Source: Methylococcaceae bacterium UBA6146
GTDB taxonomy: Bacteria > Pseudomonadota > Gammaproteobacteria > Methylococcales > Methylomonadaceae
DNA length: 55,376 bases
Assembly (NCBI GenBank): GCA_002422395.1
Contig: DIUY01000019.1
Location: forward strand, 1 to 55,376
Direction of reading: 5' to 3'
In this document: positions 34,150-42,599 of the stretch, piece by piece
Position numbering within the stretch: position 1 is the first letter of the stretch
How the letters are laid out: every line of letters starts with the position of its first letter
The notes under the pieces: generated by a model
Told to the model about the DNA's origin: nothing
What the model saw: only the letters and a program-made list of their open reading frames with translations
The model's database searches: none
Made by a program: the position numbers and the translations under genes

Positions 34150-35271
34150 CTACCTAAAATTATCAGGAAACCAGCCCCGTTCCACGCATTCCCTAAAACA
34201 CCATGCCGGTGTTGTTTCTGTTTTATAGCTCCAGAAAAACCAGCCCAGATACTTTTCAAACGTAGCCAATTGGGCACTCGCATAAGCCCTGTAAGCAACA
34301 TTTGCCTGAAACCCGTCCATACCCTCCAAGGCATGATTAAACGGGCCTTCTGCCCACAATGAGACGACATGGATGTCTATGCCTAAGCTCCATTCGCCCA
34401 CATAAGCCCATGGCCCTCGGTCATAGCAGATGTCGGCGGCTTCATTTTTCCAGTCCACCACGGTTTTTTGGATATGCCCGTAAATGTCCATGTCGATTTC
34501 TTCACGGACAAAACATTGGTAACGGTGTATGTCCAAAACAGTGTTCTTAAATTCCGGTGGCATTAAAAATCCCGAATATTCACGGAATGACCGGAAACCG
34601 TCGTGAAAAACTACGGCAACCTCCTCAGGGCGGCAATGCTTTCGGATACGATGATAAGCGTCGGTGTTGTATTTTTTTAACAATCCCGTATCCACATCCC
34701 AGCGGGGCTCATTCAACGTTTCAATGGCATGTAGGGCAGGGCGGTTGTGGTAACGTTCCGCCAAACGTTCCAACACGTCCAACGTGTGGTTGATGTACTC
34801 GTCCTTAGTGTGCCATTCACACACGTCTTTGATGCCGCCATTATCAAAACCGTTTTGGCAACCGGCTGCGGCATGCAAATCCAGGACAACCAGCAGCCCG
34901 TAACGTTCGGCCCAGTCAAAAGCACGGTCTAGGACATCAATGCCACCTTCAACAAAAGGATGGGCAATCTCGCCATAAGCAGGGTGATAAGGGTAATCAG
35001 GGCCGAAAATCCAATGCCCGATGGGTATCCGCACCGCATTGATGCCAACTTGTGCAAGCCAGGCAAAATCGGCTTCCGTGATGAACGTGTCCCAATGTTT
35101 TTTTAGCGTCGGTTCGGCATGCGCACCCAGCTCAACGCAGAAAGACGTTTCGTCGGTTGCATCAAGGCCGTCAAAAAGGCTGGGCGCCATCCATTTTTCG
35201 ATGACTAGCCAGCTGCCTAGATTGACGCCGCGTATCTTTTTACCCAATTTGTTATCAAACAAATGATTCAT
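34150..35271 (-). CDS. glycoside hydrolase family 5, exo-beta-1,3-glucanase-like
   Basis: This is a 373-residue (beta/alpha)8 glycosidase. RGVNLGSWLVIEKWMAPSLF at the start resembles exo-1,3-beta-glucanases (the GH5_9-type of fungi). The acid/base Glu is in ETLNEPRW, the nucleophile Glu in YVGEWSLG, and WFFWSYKTE follows. There is no signal peptide, so it acts in the cytoplasm on an imported or internal glucoside. It lies 42 bases after the ABC transporter-like gene on the same strand and probably shares its transcript. The natural substrate is unknown. Confidence 0.85.
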   Translation of the reverse strand: MNHLFDNKLGKKIRGVNLGSWLVIEKWMAPSLFDGLDATDETSFCVELGAHAEPTLKKHWDTFITEADFAWLAQVGINAVRIPIGHWIFGPDYPYHPAYGEIAHPFVEGGIDVLDRAFDWAERYGLLVVLDLHAAAGCQNGFDNGGIKDVCEWHTKDEYINHTLDVLERLAERYHNRPALHAIETLNEPRWDVDTGLLKKYNTDAYHRIRKHCRPEEVAVVFHDGFRSFREYSGFLMPPEFKNTVLDIHRYQCFVREEIDMDIYGHIQKTVVDWKNEAADICYDRGPWAYVGEWSLGIDIHVVSLWAEGPFNHALEGMDGFQANVAYRAYASAQLATFEKYLGWFFWSYKTETTPAWCFRECVERGWFPDNFR

Positions 35272-35313
35272 AATATTTCCCCTTGTAATAAAACGCAGAT
35301 GTTATGACGCAAG

Positions 35314-37005
35314 CTACAAAACCAGTCGCCGCTGATGAAATGCTTCTGCGGTAGGTTGGTTGGTGATGGATAGAATTGTCGCTTCGGGAAGGTTTTTATT
35401 GATGATGCGCAACATCATCACCTCACCGGCAGGGTCGAGCGAATCGAACGCTTCTTGCAAGAGTATCCATTTAGGGCGGTACAGTAATAGCCTGACCACG
35501 CCTAACCGCTGTTGCTGCTCGCGTGATAAGGACTTGTCCCAGTTATCGGATTGGTCAAGTTGATCCAGCAACCCATCAAGTTCAACTAACCTAAATGCAT
35601 GTTCAAGGTCGGCCTGGTCAAAATCTCCAATAGCTGAAGGGTAGCAAATTGCTGCGCGTAATGTCCCGTTGGGCAAATAAGGGCGTGGCGGCATAAAAAA
35701 CATCGGGTCGCCATCCGGCAACTCGATACGTCCGCAGCCCCAAGGCCAAAGCCCTGCTATCGCTTTAAAGAGCTTGGCGGCGGTGGCCGCATCGCCGGTG
35801 ATAAGCAAATGTTCACCGGCCGTTATTTCCAAATTAAGGCCGGATATAATCACCTCGCCATTGAATTTGGAAAGACATAGGTCATGGAAGCACAACGCAG
35901 AGCGGTCGGCTTTTTCCACCAGAATCCGGTGCGGGTCAGGGCGGGCGATTTCCTCATCCAGATCTTCCAGCGCTTTGATTAAGCCCAGCACGCGTTCAGC
36001 TGACGCCCGCCACTGGGCAAATGCCGCCATATTGTCGACCGGCCAAGAAAGGGCGGAGGCCATTTGTTGGAAAGCTTGGGCCGATTGCATTAACGTGCCT
36101 AGCGTGATGCTGCCTAAAATATAACGCGGTGCCGACACAATCACAGGAAAGGCGGTTGATAAGACCGAATAACCCGACGTGAACATAAGGATATGCCCCC
36201 AGGCGCGGGTTTGTTCGTTAAACGCATTAACAACGTCATGGAAAAGGGTCTGAAAACGCTTTTGTTCGTTTTCGTCACCATGAATCAGCGCGATAGCTTG
36301 AGAGTTTTCCCTCGCCCTCACCAAACCAAAGCGAAAATTAGCCTCCATTGTTTGCCGCGTGTCAGTGGCTTTAACCAGTGGCTGGCCAACCCACCAGCCG
36401 AATGCTGAAGCACCGGCCGCATAGACCGTCGCTATCCAGACTAAATGGCCGTGCAAGGGGATTTCGACTAACCATAAATCAAGCACAATGATGCCGGACA
36501 GGTTCCACAGGATGGTTGTGAAACTGATGAGCAACAACAGGCTATAAAATAAGGTATGGCACAAACTGATAGCCTCTTCCGTCGCAACCCGAATATCTTC
36601 GGCAATGCGGCCATCGGGATTATCATGTTCGCCTGCAATGTGCGTGACCTGATAATGGCGGCCTTTGTGCATCCATTGCCTGCTCACGCGCTCGGTCAGC
36701 CAGTTACGCCAATCTATTTGCAACCGCCGTTTAATCGTCAAATGGGCATAGGTAATGCCGATATTGGCGACTAAAATCAAAATCAGCAGGCTAATCTGAG
36801 TAAACAGCCCGGACATGGAGCGCTGCTCCAAGGCATTAAAAAGATGGGCGCTCCACTCGTTGATGATGACGGCCACGCCTATTTGCATCATGGTGAGGAT
36901 AATTAACAACAAAGACCGGCTACGAATTTGTGTCTTATGTTCAGAGTTCCAGAAAGGGCCGGCTAGTTGTAGGAATTGCATGAAAAATCCGCTTGATTTT
37001 TCCAT
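35314..37005 (-). CDS. SbmA/BacA/YddA-type ABC membrane-ATPase protein with degenerate ATPase motifs
   Basis: The 563-residue fusion has the SbmA/BacA membrane domain (about six helices, residues 25-330) and a C-terminal nucleotide-binding domain, as in E. coli YddA. I place the start at 37005, with a GGAGA site. The frame continues 63 codons upstream but through a REP palindrome. Every ATPase motif is altered. Walker A reads GDAATAAKL (no GK[ST]), the Q-loop position is MPPRPYLP, the signature is LSREQQQR, and Walker B is ILLQEAF (Asp to Gln, the Glu kept). The H-loop is SITNQP (no His). ATP hydrolysis is therefore doubtful, while the reading frame is intact. The gene is followed by the GH5 gene. 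Confidence 0.8.
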   Translation of the reverse strand: MEKSSGFFMQFLQLAGPFWNSEHKTQIRSRSLLLIILTMMQIGVAVIINEWSAHLFNALEQRSMSGLFTQISLLILILVANIGITYAHLTIKRRLQIDWRNWLTERVSRQWMHKGRHYQVTHIAGEHDNPDGRIAEDIRVATEEAISLCHTLFYSLLLLISFTTILWNLSGIIVLDLWLVEIPLHGHLVWIATVYAAGASAFGWWVGQPLVKATDTRQTMEANFRFGLVRARENSQAIALIHGDENEQKRFQTLFHDVVNAFNEQTRAWGHILMFTSGYSVLSTAFPVIVSAPRYILGSITLGTLMQSAQAFQQMASALSWPVDNMAAFAQWRASAERVLGLIKALEDLDEEIARPDPHRILVEKADRSALCFHDLCLSKFNGEVIISGLNLEITAGEHLLITGDAATAAKLFKAIAGLWPWGCGRIELPDGDPMFFMPPRPYLPNGTLRAAICYPSAIGDFDQADLEHAFRLVELDGLLDQLDQSDNWDKSLSREQQQRLGVVRLLLYRPKWILLQEAFDSLDPAGEVMMLRIINKNLPEATILSITNQPTAEAFHQRRLVL

Positions 37006-37132
37006 GTGTAATTCTCCGCATTGGGGGGTGAAAAATAGTGCAAAATTAGCCAAAGCGGCTTTTTTGCGCCTGATGCGGATGCTATGGAATGACTCTGGCG
37101 GGCTCGTAAGTGCATACTCAAACGTTTTAGGG

Positions 37133-37163
37133 CGACTGCCCGTCCTCAAAGGACGCATAGTCG
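37133..37163 (-). repeat. 31-bp REP-like imperfect palindrome, copy 2
   Basis: This is the reverse-complement copy of 10433-10463 (CGACTGCCCGTCC...GGACGCATAGTCG on the plus strand), with about four differences. It lies in the 385-bp gap between the divergent ABC gene and lgt. The rest of that gap holds the two promoters, and I see no further gene in it. Confidence 0.65.
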
Positions 37164-37390
37164 TGTTTGTACCGAAAAACTTATTCATAATCACTTAAAG
37201 GGCGGCATTGTTATTATTTTTATCAGCACCAGCAGGAAGATATTAATACTAAATTCTTTAATAGCAAGATAGCATTACTGACGCCCTTTTTAGCGGACTG
37301 CGGCTAACAATCAGGCAAACTAGCCGAGGGCAAGTAGTTATCGGCAAACACTATATAATGGCCTTTTGTTTATCTTAGGAAATTACCACA

Positions 37391-38173
37391 ATGTTAAGTT
37401 ATCCGCAGATTGATCCTGTTGCCGTAAGTTTGGGCCCGCTGAAAGTTCACTGGTATGGCCTGATGTATTTGGCAGGCTTTGCCGCCGTGTATTTTTTAGG
37501 GCAAAAACGGGCGCAACAACCGTGGTCGCCAATCAAACCCGAAGCCATAGAAGACCTCGTCACTTACGGCGCATTAGGCGTTATTTTGGGCGGCAGGATT
37601 GGTTATATTCTGTTTTACAACTTTAGCGAATTTTTAAGCGACCCCACCATCCTGTTTAAAATATGGCAGGGCGGCATGTCGTTTCATGGCGGCATGTTGG
37701 GCGTGTTTATCGCCATGTGGTTTTTTGGCAAAAAACAGCACTGCACGATGATGCAACTGACCGACATAATCGCCCCGCTTGCACCCATTGGTTTGGGGGC
37801 AGGGCGCATCGGCAATTTTATCAATTCAGAATTGTGGGGCAGGCCGACTGACGTGCCTTGGGCGATGGTTTTCCCCAACGGCGGCCCGTTGGCGCGGCAT
37901 CCCTCGCAGCTTTACGAAGCTTTTTTAGAAGGCGTGGTGTTGTTTGCCATACTCTGGATTTATACGAAAAAACCAAGGCCAGTGATGGCGACAACCGGTT
38001 TGGCCGTATTGCTCTACGGCTGCTTTAGGTTTTTTGTTGAGTTTTACCGCATGCCCGACGCACACTTGGGCTATCTGGCGCTGGATTGGGTGACGATGGG
38101 GCAAATACTGTCTACGCCGATGATAATTATTGGTGGTTTGATGTTTTATTTTGCGCATAGAAACAAAGCGTGA
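37391..38173 (+). CDS. lgt: phosphatidylglycerol:prolipoprotein diacylglyceryl transferase
   Basis: Lgt attaches diacylglycerol to the lipobox cysteine of lipoproteins in the inner membrane. The 260 residues contain VHWYGLMYLAGF, WQGGMSFHGGMLG, the Lgt signature GRIGNFINSELWGRPTD with its essential Arg, and HPSQLYEAFLEG. Several membrane helices span the protein. An AGGA site precedes the ATG. The gene stands alone between the ABC gene and the restriction gene. Confidence 0.96.
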   Translation: MLSYPQIDPVAVSLGPLKVHWYGLMYLAGFAAVYFLGQKRAQQPWSPIKPEAIEDLVTYGALGVILGGRIGYILFYNFSEFLSDPTILFKIWQGGMSFHGGMLGVFIAMWFFGKKQHCTMMQLTDIIAPLAPIGLGAGRIGNFINSELWGRPTDVPWAMVFPNGGPLARHPSQLYEAFLEGVVLFAILWIYTKKPRPVMATTGLAVLLYGCFRFFVEFYRMPDAHLGYLALDWVTMGQILSTPMIIIGGLMFYFAHRNKA

Positions 38174-38244
38174 CGGTTATGTTGCCCGCTGTGTTGATTT
38201 AACACCGCTGGCAACACCCACCTATTAATTGATTGACATATCCA

Positions 38245-40971
38245 ATGATCTTAACCTTAAACGAACTCCTCAAAGACTCTGCTTACAAACTCACACAATT
38301 TAGCCCCGCACAAATCCAGGCGTTAGAAAGCAGGATCACCGTCAAAGACACACGCGGCAAGCCCACGCCATACATCACTTGCCTGGTGCGGAATAAAGAA
38401 ATAAAGCTTACGCCGGAAGAAGCGGTACGCCAGCTTTATTTGCAGGTTTTGCTGCAAAACTTGGGTTATCCCGTTAATCGTATAGTGGTGGAATACGGCG
38501 TAACTTTTGGACGCGAAACCAAACGCGCCGATATTTGCGTGTTCGATAAAGACCGCCCCACCGTGCCATACATCCTGGTGGAACTGAAAAAGCCCAAGCT
38601 CAAAGACGGCAAGGAACAGCTCAAAAGCTATTGCAACGCCACCGGTGCGCCGATTGCCGTCTGGACGAACGGCGACCAGATTTCTTACTACCAGCGCAAG
38701 GACCCGAATTATTTTGAAGATATCCCCGCGCTGCCCAAAGCCAGCGAAAAACTGTCCGACATCTTGTCGGAACGCTGGACGATAGCCGACCTGATAAAAC
38801 ACGACAAATTGGTCAACGAGAAAAAATCGCTGAAAGATTTGATCCTGGAAATGGAAGACGAGGTATTGGCGAATGCGGGCGTGGACGTGTTTGAAGAATT
38901 GTTCAAGCTCATTTTCACCAAACTCTACGACGAAATGGAAGGTGGACGCGATAAAAAACGCCATCTAGTGTTTCGCAACTACGGCGACACCGAAACCGAA
39001 CTGAAAACCAAAATCCAAGCCCTGTTCGACCAAGCTAAGCGCAAATGGGAAGGCGTGTTCACCGACGACGCCAAACTGCAACTCACGCCCAGCCACTTAG
39101 CGGTGTGCATTTCCTCGCTCGAAGGCGTGAAGCTATTCAACTCGAATTTGGACGTGGTGGACGAAGCCTTCGAGTATCTCATCAACAAATCCAGCAAGGG
39201 CGAAAAAGGCCAGTATTTCACGCCGCGCTACGTCATCGATATGTGCGTGAAAATGCTCAATCCGCAAGAACACGAAACCCTGATCGACACCGCCGCCGGC
39301 TCGTGCGGCTTTCCCGTGCATGGCATTTTTCATGTTTGGGAACAGATCATGCGCGAGGAGGGCCTGAATAAAAGCCACTTGTTCACGCTGGAACAAAAAC
39401 CCGCCCGCTGCGCCGATTACGTCCAGCAAAAAGTCTTCGCCATCGACTTTGACGAAAAAGCCGTGCGCGTCGGACGCACACTGAATTTAATTGCCGGCGA
39501 CGGCCAAACCAACGTGCTGCCCCTGAACACCTTGGATTACGACCGCTGGGACGAAAAAACCAAGGACGAAGACTGGCAGGACGTTTACGGCGAGGGCTGG
39601 AAAAAGCTGCGCAAACTGCGGGCAAGCAAGGACGACAACCGCGATTTCGGCTTTGACGTGCTGATGGCCAACCCGCCGTTCGCGGGCGACATCAAGGAAA
39701 CCCGCATCCTTGCCAAATACGAACTGGGCAAGAAAGACAACGGCAAATACCAAACCACGGTAGGCCGCGACATTTTGTTCATCGAGCGCAACCTCAACTT
39801 TTTAAAACCCGGCGGTCGCATGGCGGTGGTGTTGCCGCAAGGCCGTTTCAACAATTCCAGCGACAAACAAATCCGGGAATTCATCGCCGCGCATTGCCGC
39901 ATCCTCGCCGTGGTCGGCTTGCACGGCAACGTCTTCAAGCCGCACACCGGCACCAAAACCAGCGTGTTGTTCGTGCAGAAATGGCATGACACGCTGTGCC
40001 CTAAAGCCGATGATTACCCGATATTCTTCGCTACCATGCAGGAACCGAGCAAGGATAATTCCGGCGATAAAATTTATGTCAAAAACGCCGACGGCTCGCC
40101 GTTGCTCGACAGCCACGAACATTTGATTGTTAAGCATGATTTGTTTAATCACGATGGTTTGACGCAAGACGGCATCGCTGAGGCGTTTATTGAATTTGCC
40201 AAAAAGGAAAACTTAAGTTTTTTCAATTCAGATCTACAATTAAAAAATTATTTACCTCGCACAAAAAATACCAGTGAAAAATCATTCGAAAATTCATTTG
40301 CTGCCTCTGGTCGCTTGGATGCGGAATATTACCATCCAAAGTTTGATGAATTGGAAGAAAAAATAGCGAAAACCCATAAAATGGGCAAGCTAAAAAACTT
40401 TTTAACATTAAATCAACGTGGAATTCAGCCGAATTATGCGGAGCAAGGCTTGCCGGTTATCAATTCCAAGCATGTCCGGGAAGGAGAGGTGCTTTTAACG
40501 GATAATCGCTTTGCCATCCTGTCAGAAAAGGAACAGCCGCTGATTATAAAAAAAGGCGATGTGCTGATAAACGGAACAGGCGTAGGGACGATTGGGCGTG
40601 CAGCCTGTTATTTACATGAGCAAAACGCGCTCCCTGATAATCACGTCACCATTTTAAGAACAGACAAAATAAACCCGATTTTTCTATCTGTTTATTTGAA
40701 TTCCATAGCTGGAAAATATCAGGTCGATAAATATTTTAAAGGTTCATCAGGCCAAATAGAGCTTTATCCAAAAGACATAGAGAATTTTTACATTCCTGTT
40801 ATCAATGAAGACACGCAAACCCAAATCGCCAACCTAGTTCAACAAAGCTTCACGCTAAAAGCCGAAAGCGAACGCCTGTTAGCCGCCGCCAAACGCGCCG
40901 TGGAAATCGCTATTGAAACGGACGAATTAGCGGCAATGGCTTACATTAACGAAACCGGAGTACAAACCTAG
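38245..40971 (+). CDS. single-chain restriction-modification-specificity protein (HsdR_N-like nuclease, N6-methylase, HsdS-like)
   Basis: About 908 residues fuse three type I-like parts. Residues 30-125 are a PD-(D/E)xK nuclease region as in HsdR N-termini (RADICVF, VELKK). Residues 210-620 form an HsdM-type adenine methylase with GEKGQYFTP, motif I DTAAGSCGF and catalytic NPPF. Residues about 690-890 form an HsdS-like target-recognition unit (AEYYHPKF, INSKHV, GDVLINGTGVGTIGR). No helicase is present, so it should cut without ATP-driven translocation, like type IIG enzymes. I use the ATG at 38245, and a TTG at 38233 is possible. The last codons and TAG come from a 26-bp palindrome beside rayT, so the native C-terminus may be lost. 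Confidence 0.85.
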   Translation: MILTLNELLKDSAYKLTQFSPAQIQALESRITVKDTRGKPTPYITCLVRNKEIKLTPEEAVRQLYLQVLLQNLGYPVNRIVVEYGVTFGRETKRADICVFDKDRPTVPYILVELKKPKLKDGKEQLKSYCNATGAPIAVWTNGDQISYYQRKDPNYFEDIPALPKASEKLSDILSERWTIADLIKHDKLVNEKKSLKDLILEMEDEVLANAGVDVFEELFKLIFTKLYDEMEGGRDKKRHLVFRNYGDTETELKTKIQALFDQAKRKWEGVFTDDAKLQLTPSHLAVCISSLEGVKLFNSNLDVVDEAFEYLINKSSKGEKGQYFTPRYVIDMCVKMLNPQEHETLIDTAAGSCGFPVHGIFHVWEQIMREEGLNKSHLFTLEQKPARCADYVQQKVFAIDFDEKAVRVGRTLNLIAGDGQTNVLPLNTLDYDRWDEKTKDEDWQDVYGEGWKKLRKLRASKDDNRDFGFDVLMANPPFAGDIKETRILAKYELGKKDNGKYQTTVGRDILFIERNLNFLKPGGRMAVVLPQGRFNNSSDKQIREFIAAHCRILAVVGLHGNVFKPHTGTKTSVLFVQKWHDTLCPKADDYPIFFATMQEPSKDNSGDKIYVKNADGSPLLDSHEHLIVKHDLFNHDGLTQDGIAEAFIEFAKKENLSFFNSDLQLKNYLPRTKNTSEKSFENSFAASGRLDAEYYHPKFDELEEKIAKTHKMGKLKNFLTLNQRGIQPNYAEQGLPVINSKHVREGEVLLTDNRFAILSEKEQPLIIKKGDVLINGTGVGTIGRAACYLHEQNALPDNHVTILRTDKINPIFLSVYLNSIAGKYQVDKYFKGSSGQIELYPKDIENFYIPVINEDTQTQIANLVQQSFTLKAESERLLAAAKRAVEIAIETDELAAMAYINETGVQT

Positions 40972-40982
40972 GTTTGTACTCC
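40957..40982. repeat. 26-bp perfect palindrome beside rayT
   Basis: GGAGTACAAACCT and AGGTTTGTACTCC (40957-40969 and 40970-40982) meet without a loop. The stop codon of the upstream restriction-modification gene lies in its centre. Both halves recur, with one change each, inside the MITE-like element at 12501-12612. Such palindromes are the usual companions of RAYT transposases. Confidence 0.85.
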
Positions 40983-40994
40983 CATCGGATTCTT

Positions 40995-41525
40995 ATGTTA
41001 AAAAGAGGCTTACATTCTCCTGCACATTTGTTTGTTGATAATGCCGCTTATTTTATAACCAGTGCGATTTACCAAAAACGGCCTTTATTAAAGTCTGAAC
41101 CAATCAAACAACATTTACTGGCTACGATTGAAGTTTGTTTTCATGAAAAAAACTGGCGGCTGGATCATTGGGTGATTTTGGACAATCATTACCATCTAAT
41201 GGCGACCAGTGATAAAGGCGAGGAAATGACAAAAATTTTTCGTAAAATCCATGTGTTATCAGCACAGTTTATTCAAACACAAGGGTATTGCGAGTTGCCG
41301 GTTTGGTGGAATTACTGGGATTATTGTCCGCGTGATGAAAAAGACTATTTTATCCGTTTGAATTATTTGTTTAATAATCCTGTTAAGCATGGATATGTCA
41401 CTAAATTAGCGGATTATCCTTATTCAAGTTTTCACGCAACCTTGGAAAAACTAGGAAGGGACGCTTTGGCTCAACAATTTAAGGATTATTCCGGCTATAA
41501 AAATTTACATTTAGATGAAGATTAA
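40995..41525 (+). CDS. rayT: REP-associated tyrosine transposase (RAYT)
   Basis: RAYTs are Y1/HUH transposases related to IS200 that are kept as single copies and mobilise REP palindromes. From the ATG at 40995 the product has 176 residues. The HUH pair lies in LDNHYHLMA, with WVILDN before it. The nucleophile Tyr is probably that of IRLNYLFNNPVKHG, a motif conserved in RAYTs, followed by YPYSSFH. An upstream TTG at 40974 lies within the palindrome and is less likely. The perfect palindrome just upstream and similar sequences near 10520 and 12545 are its probable substrates. Confidence 0.88.
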   Translation: MLKRGLHSPAHLFVDNAAYFITSAIYQKRPLLKSEPIKQHLLATIEVCFHEKNWRLDHWVILDNHYHLMATSDKGEEMTKIFRKIHVLSAQFIQTQGYCELPVWWNYWDYCPRDEKDYFIRLNYLFNNPVKHGYVTKLADYPYSSFHATLEKLGRDALAQQFKDYSGYKNLHLDED

Positions 41526-41574
41526 ATGAGCCATAAGATGCGCCAAGCCACGAAACGCACCGCTGGAGTGACAA

Positions 41575-41735
41575 ATGAAATTAGTCAGTATTAAATATCA
41601 ACACGATTATTTTTTACCTTAACGTTTGAAAATGGTGAAAGCAAAGAGGCCGATTTAAGCGCGTTAATTTTGTGTTGTCTTAACATGGCAGACGGCCTCG
41701 CTTATTCTTTGAACTGGTTATGCCAGTTGCCTTAA
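41575..41735 (+). pseudogene. DUF2442-like gene remnant, frameshifted
   Basis: The ATG at 41575 opens MKLVSIKYQHDYF but stops at once. After a run of six T, the next frame reads TLTFENGESKEADLSALI and runs to a TAA at 41733-41735. One more T would join both parts into a small DUF2442-like protein (YxLxLTFENGExKxxDLSxLL pattern). It is either a broken gene or a homopolymer base error. DUF2442 proteins are often partners of toxin-like DUF4160 proteins, but no such gene is seen here. Confidence 0.5.
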
Positions 41736-42095
41736 TTAACTTTTTCCAGGCAACATGCCTACCGAGCCTGGTTTAATGCGTTTACAGGTGACAACGACAT
41801 CTTCAAGATAGCATTGCTTTTGATCTTTACTGCCTGAACAATCTTGGCAGACTATTTTGCCGTTATCTTTTATTGCCTCGATATGCCAGCCGTAGCCTTG
41901 TGATTGGCAGAATTTTTTACTGTATTTGTTAAGGTTATAAGGTTTGCTGGCTTTGGCGATGGCATCCGCTTCAGCAGCACAGCCTGGTGCGGGTAGCGTA
42001 TTTGCCATAAGATCCCGATGAATATATTCTGTGGCTAATGCCGTGCCGGAATAAATGGCTAATGCCACAACCCAACTCGCTAAATTAAATTTCAT
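41736..42095 (-). CDS. exported Cys-rich protein of unknown function
   Basis: The first 21 residues are a clear signal peptide (MKFNLASWVVALAIYSGTALA). The mature part of about 98 residues has six cysteines (GCAAEADA, KKFCQSQGYGWH, VCQDCSG, QCYLED, VTCKR), enough for three disulfides, so a periplasmic location is likely. I recognise no family. It is the third gene of a minus-strand operon behind a thioredoxin-like gene and a small membrane protein, which suggests thiol or copper-related work in the envelope, as inference only. Confidence 0.72.
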   Translation of the reverse strand: MKFNLASWVVALAIYSGTALATEYIHRDLMANTLPAPGCAAEADAIAKASKPYNLNKYSKKFCQSQGYGWHIEAIKDNGKIVCQDCSGSKDQKQCYLEDVVVTCKRIKPGSVGMLPGKS

Positions 42096-42139
42096 GGTTA
42101 TTCTCTTGATTATCAGGTTAAGCGATTGCTGCCTTTAAC

Positions 42140-42313
42140 TTAGTTCAGTACACGGATGTTCATCTGTGCATTTTCTTCGTTCAATTGCTGTTTGATAGGT
42201 GCAAATTTTTCATTTTCACTTTGTTTGACCATGAAAATGCCCGTCAATATGACAAACAATGTGCAGCCGACATATAACCAAAACTTATCTTTTTGCTGTT
42301 CTTCGGTGTTCAT
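42140..42313 (-). CDS. 57-aa single-pass membrane protein
   Basis: This small ORF encodes a charged N-terminus (MNTEEQQKDK), one transmembrane helix (FWLYVGCTLFVILTGIFMV, residues 11-29) and a polar, glutamine-rich tail. An AAAGGGG ribosome site sits 7 bases before the ATG. It lies 18 bases after the thioredoxin-like gene and before the exported Cys-rich gene, so all three share a transcript. The family is unknown. The tail should face the periplasm or cytoplasm depending on orientation, which I cannot settle. Confidence 0.7.
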   Translation of the reverse strand: MNTEEQQKDKFWLYVGCTLFVILTGIFMVKQSENEKFAPIKQQLNEENAQMNIRVLN

Positions 42314-42331
42314 TTTTATACCCCTTTATAA

Positions 42332-42568
42332 TTATGATTTTAAATCGTCAATAGCTGCGCCGAAATTGATATGGAAGACTTGGCTGTTTAAAACCAATGC
42401 GGGCACCGATTTGACGCCTATTGCTTCCGCTTCTCCAATACACTCTGGATGCTCCCCTAAATGAACGATTTCCACTTGGTGTTTTGAAGGGTCAATGGCA
42501 TCGGCCACCATTTGTTCGGCGCCTAAGCAAACAGGGCAACCAGCGTGATAAAAAATTGCAGTACTCAT
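42332..42568 (-). CDS. small thioredoxin/glutaredoxin-like protein
   Basis: The 78 residues form a minimal thioredoxin fold. The redox motif CPVC follows the first strand (AIFYHAGCPVCLGAEQM), and the cis-proline is in VKSVPALVLNSQVF. A third Cys is at HPECIG. There is no signal peptide, so it is cytoplasmic. It is first in a three-gene operon with a GAGGTGA site and a strong promoter. The family resembles small thioredoxin-like proteins of other proteobacteria whose partners are unknown. Confidence 0.82.
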   Translation of the reverse strand: MSTAIFYHAGCPVCLGAEQMVADAIDPSKHQVEIVHLGEHPECIGEAEAIGVKSVPALVLNSQVFHINFGAAIDDLKS

Positions 42569-42599
42569 AAACTCACCTCATTATTATTTATTGTTTCGA

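Noticed and set aside
37006..37194. 63-codon N-terminal extension of the ABC protein
   Set aside because: It translates a REP palindrome and lies upstream of an ATG with a good GGAGA site and the family-like N-terminus.
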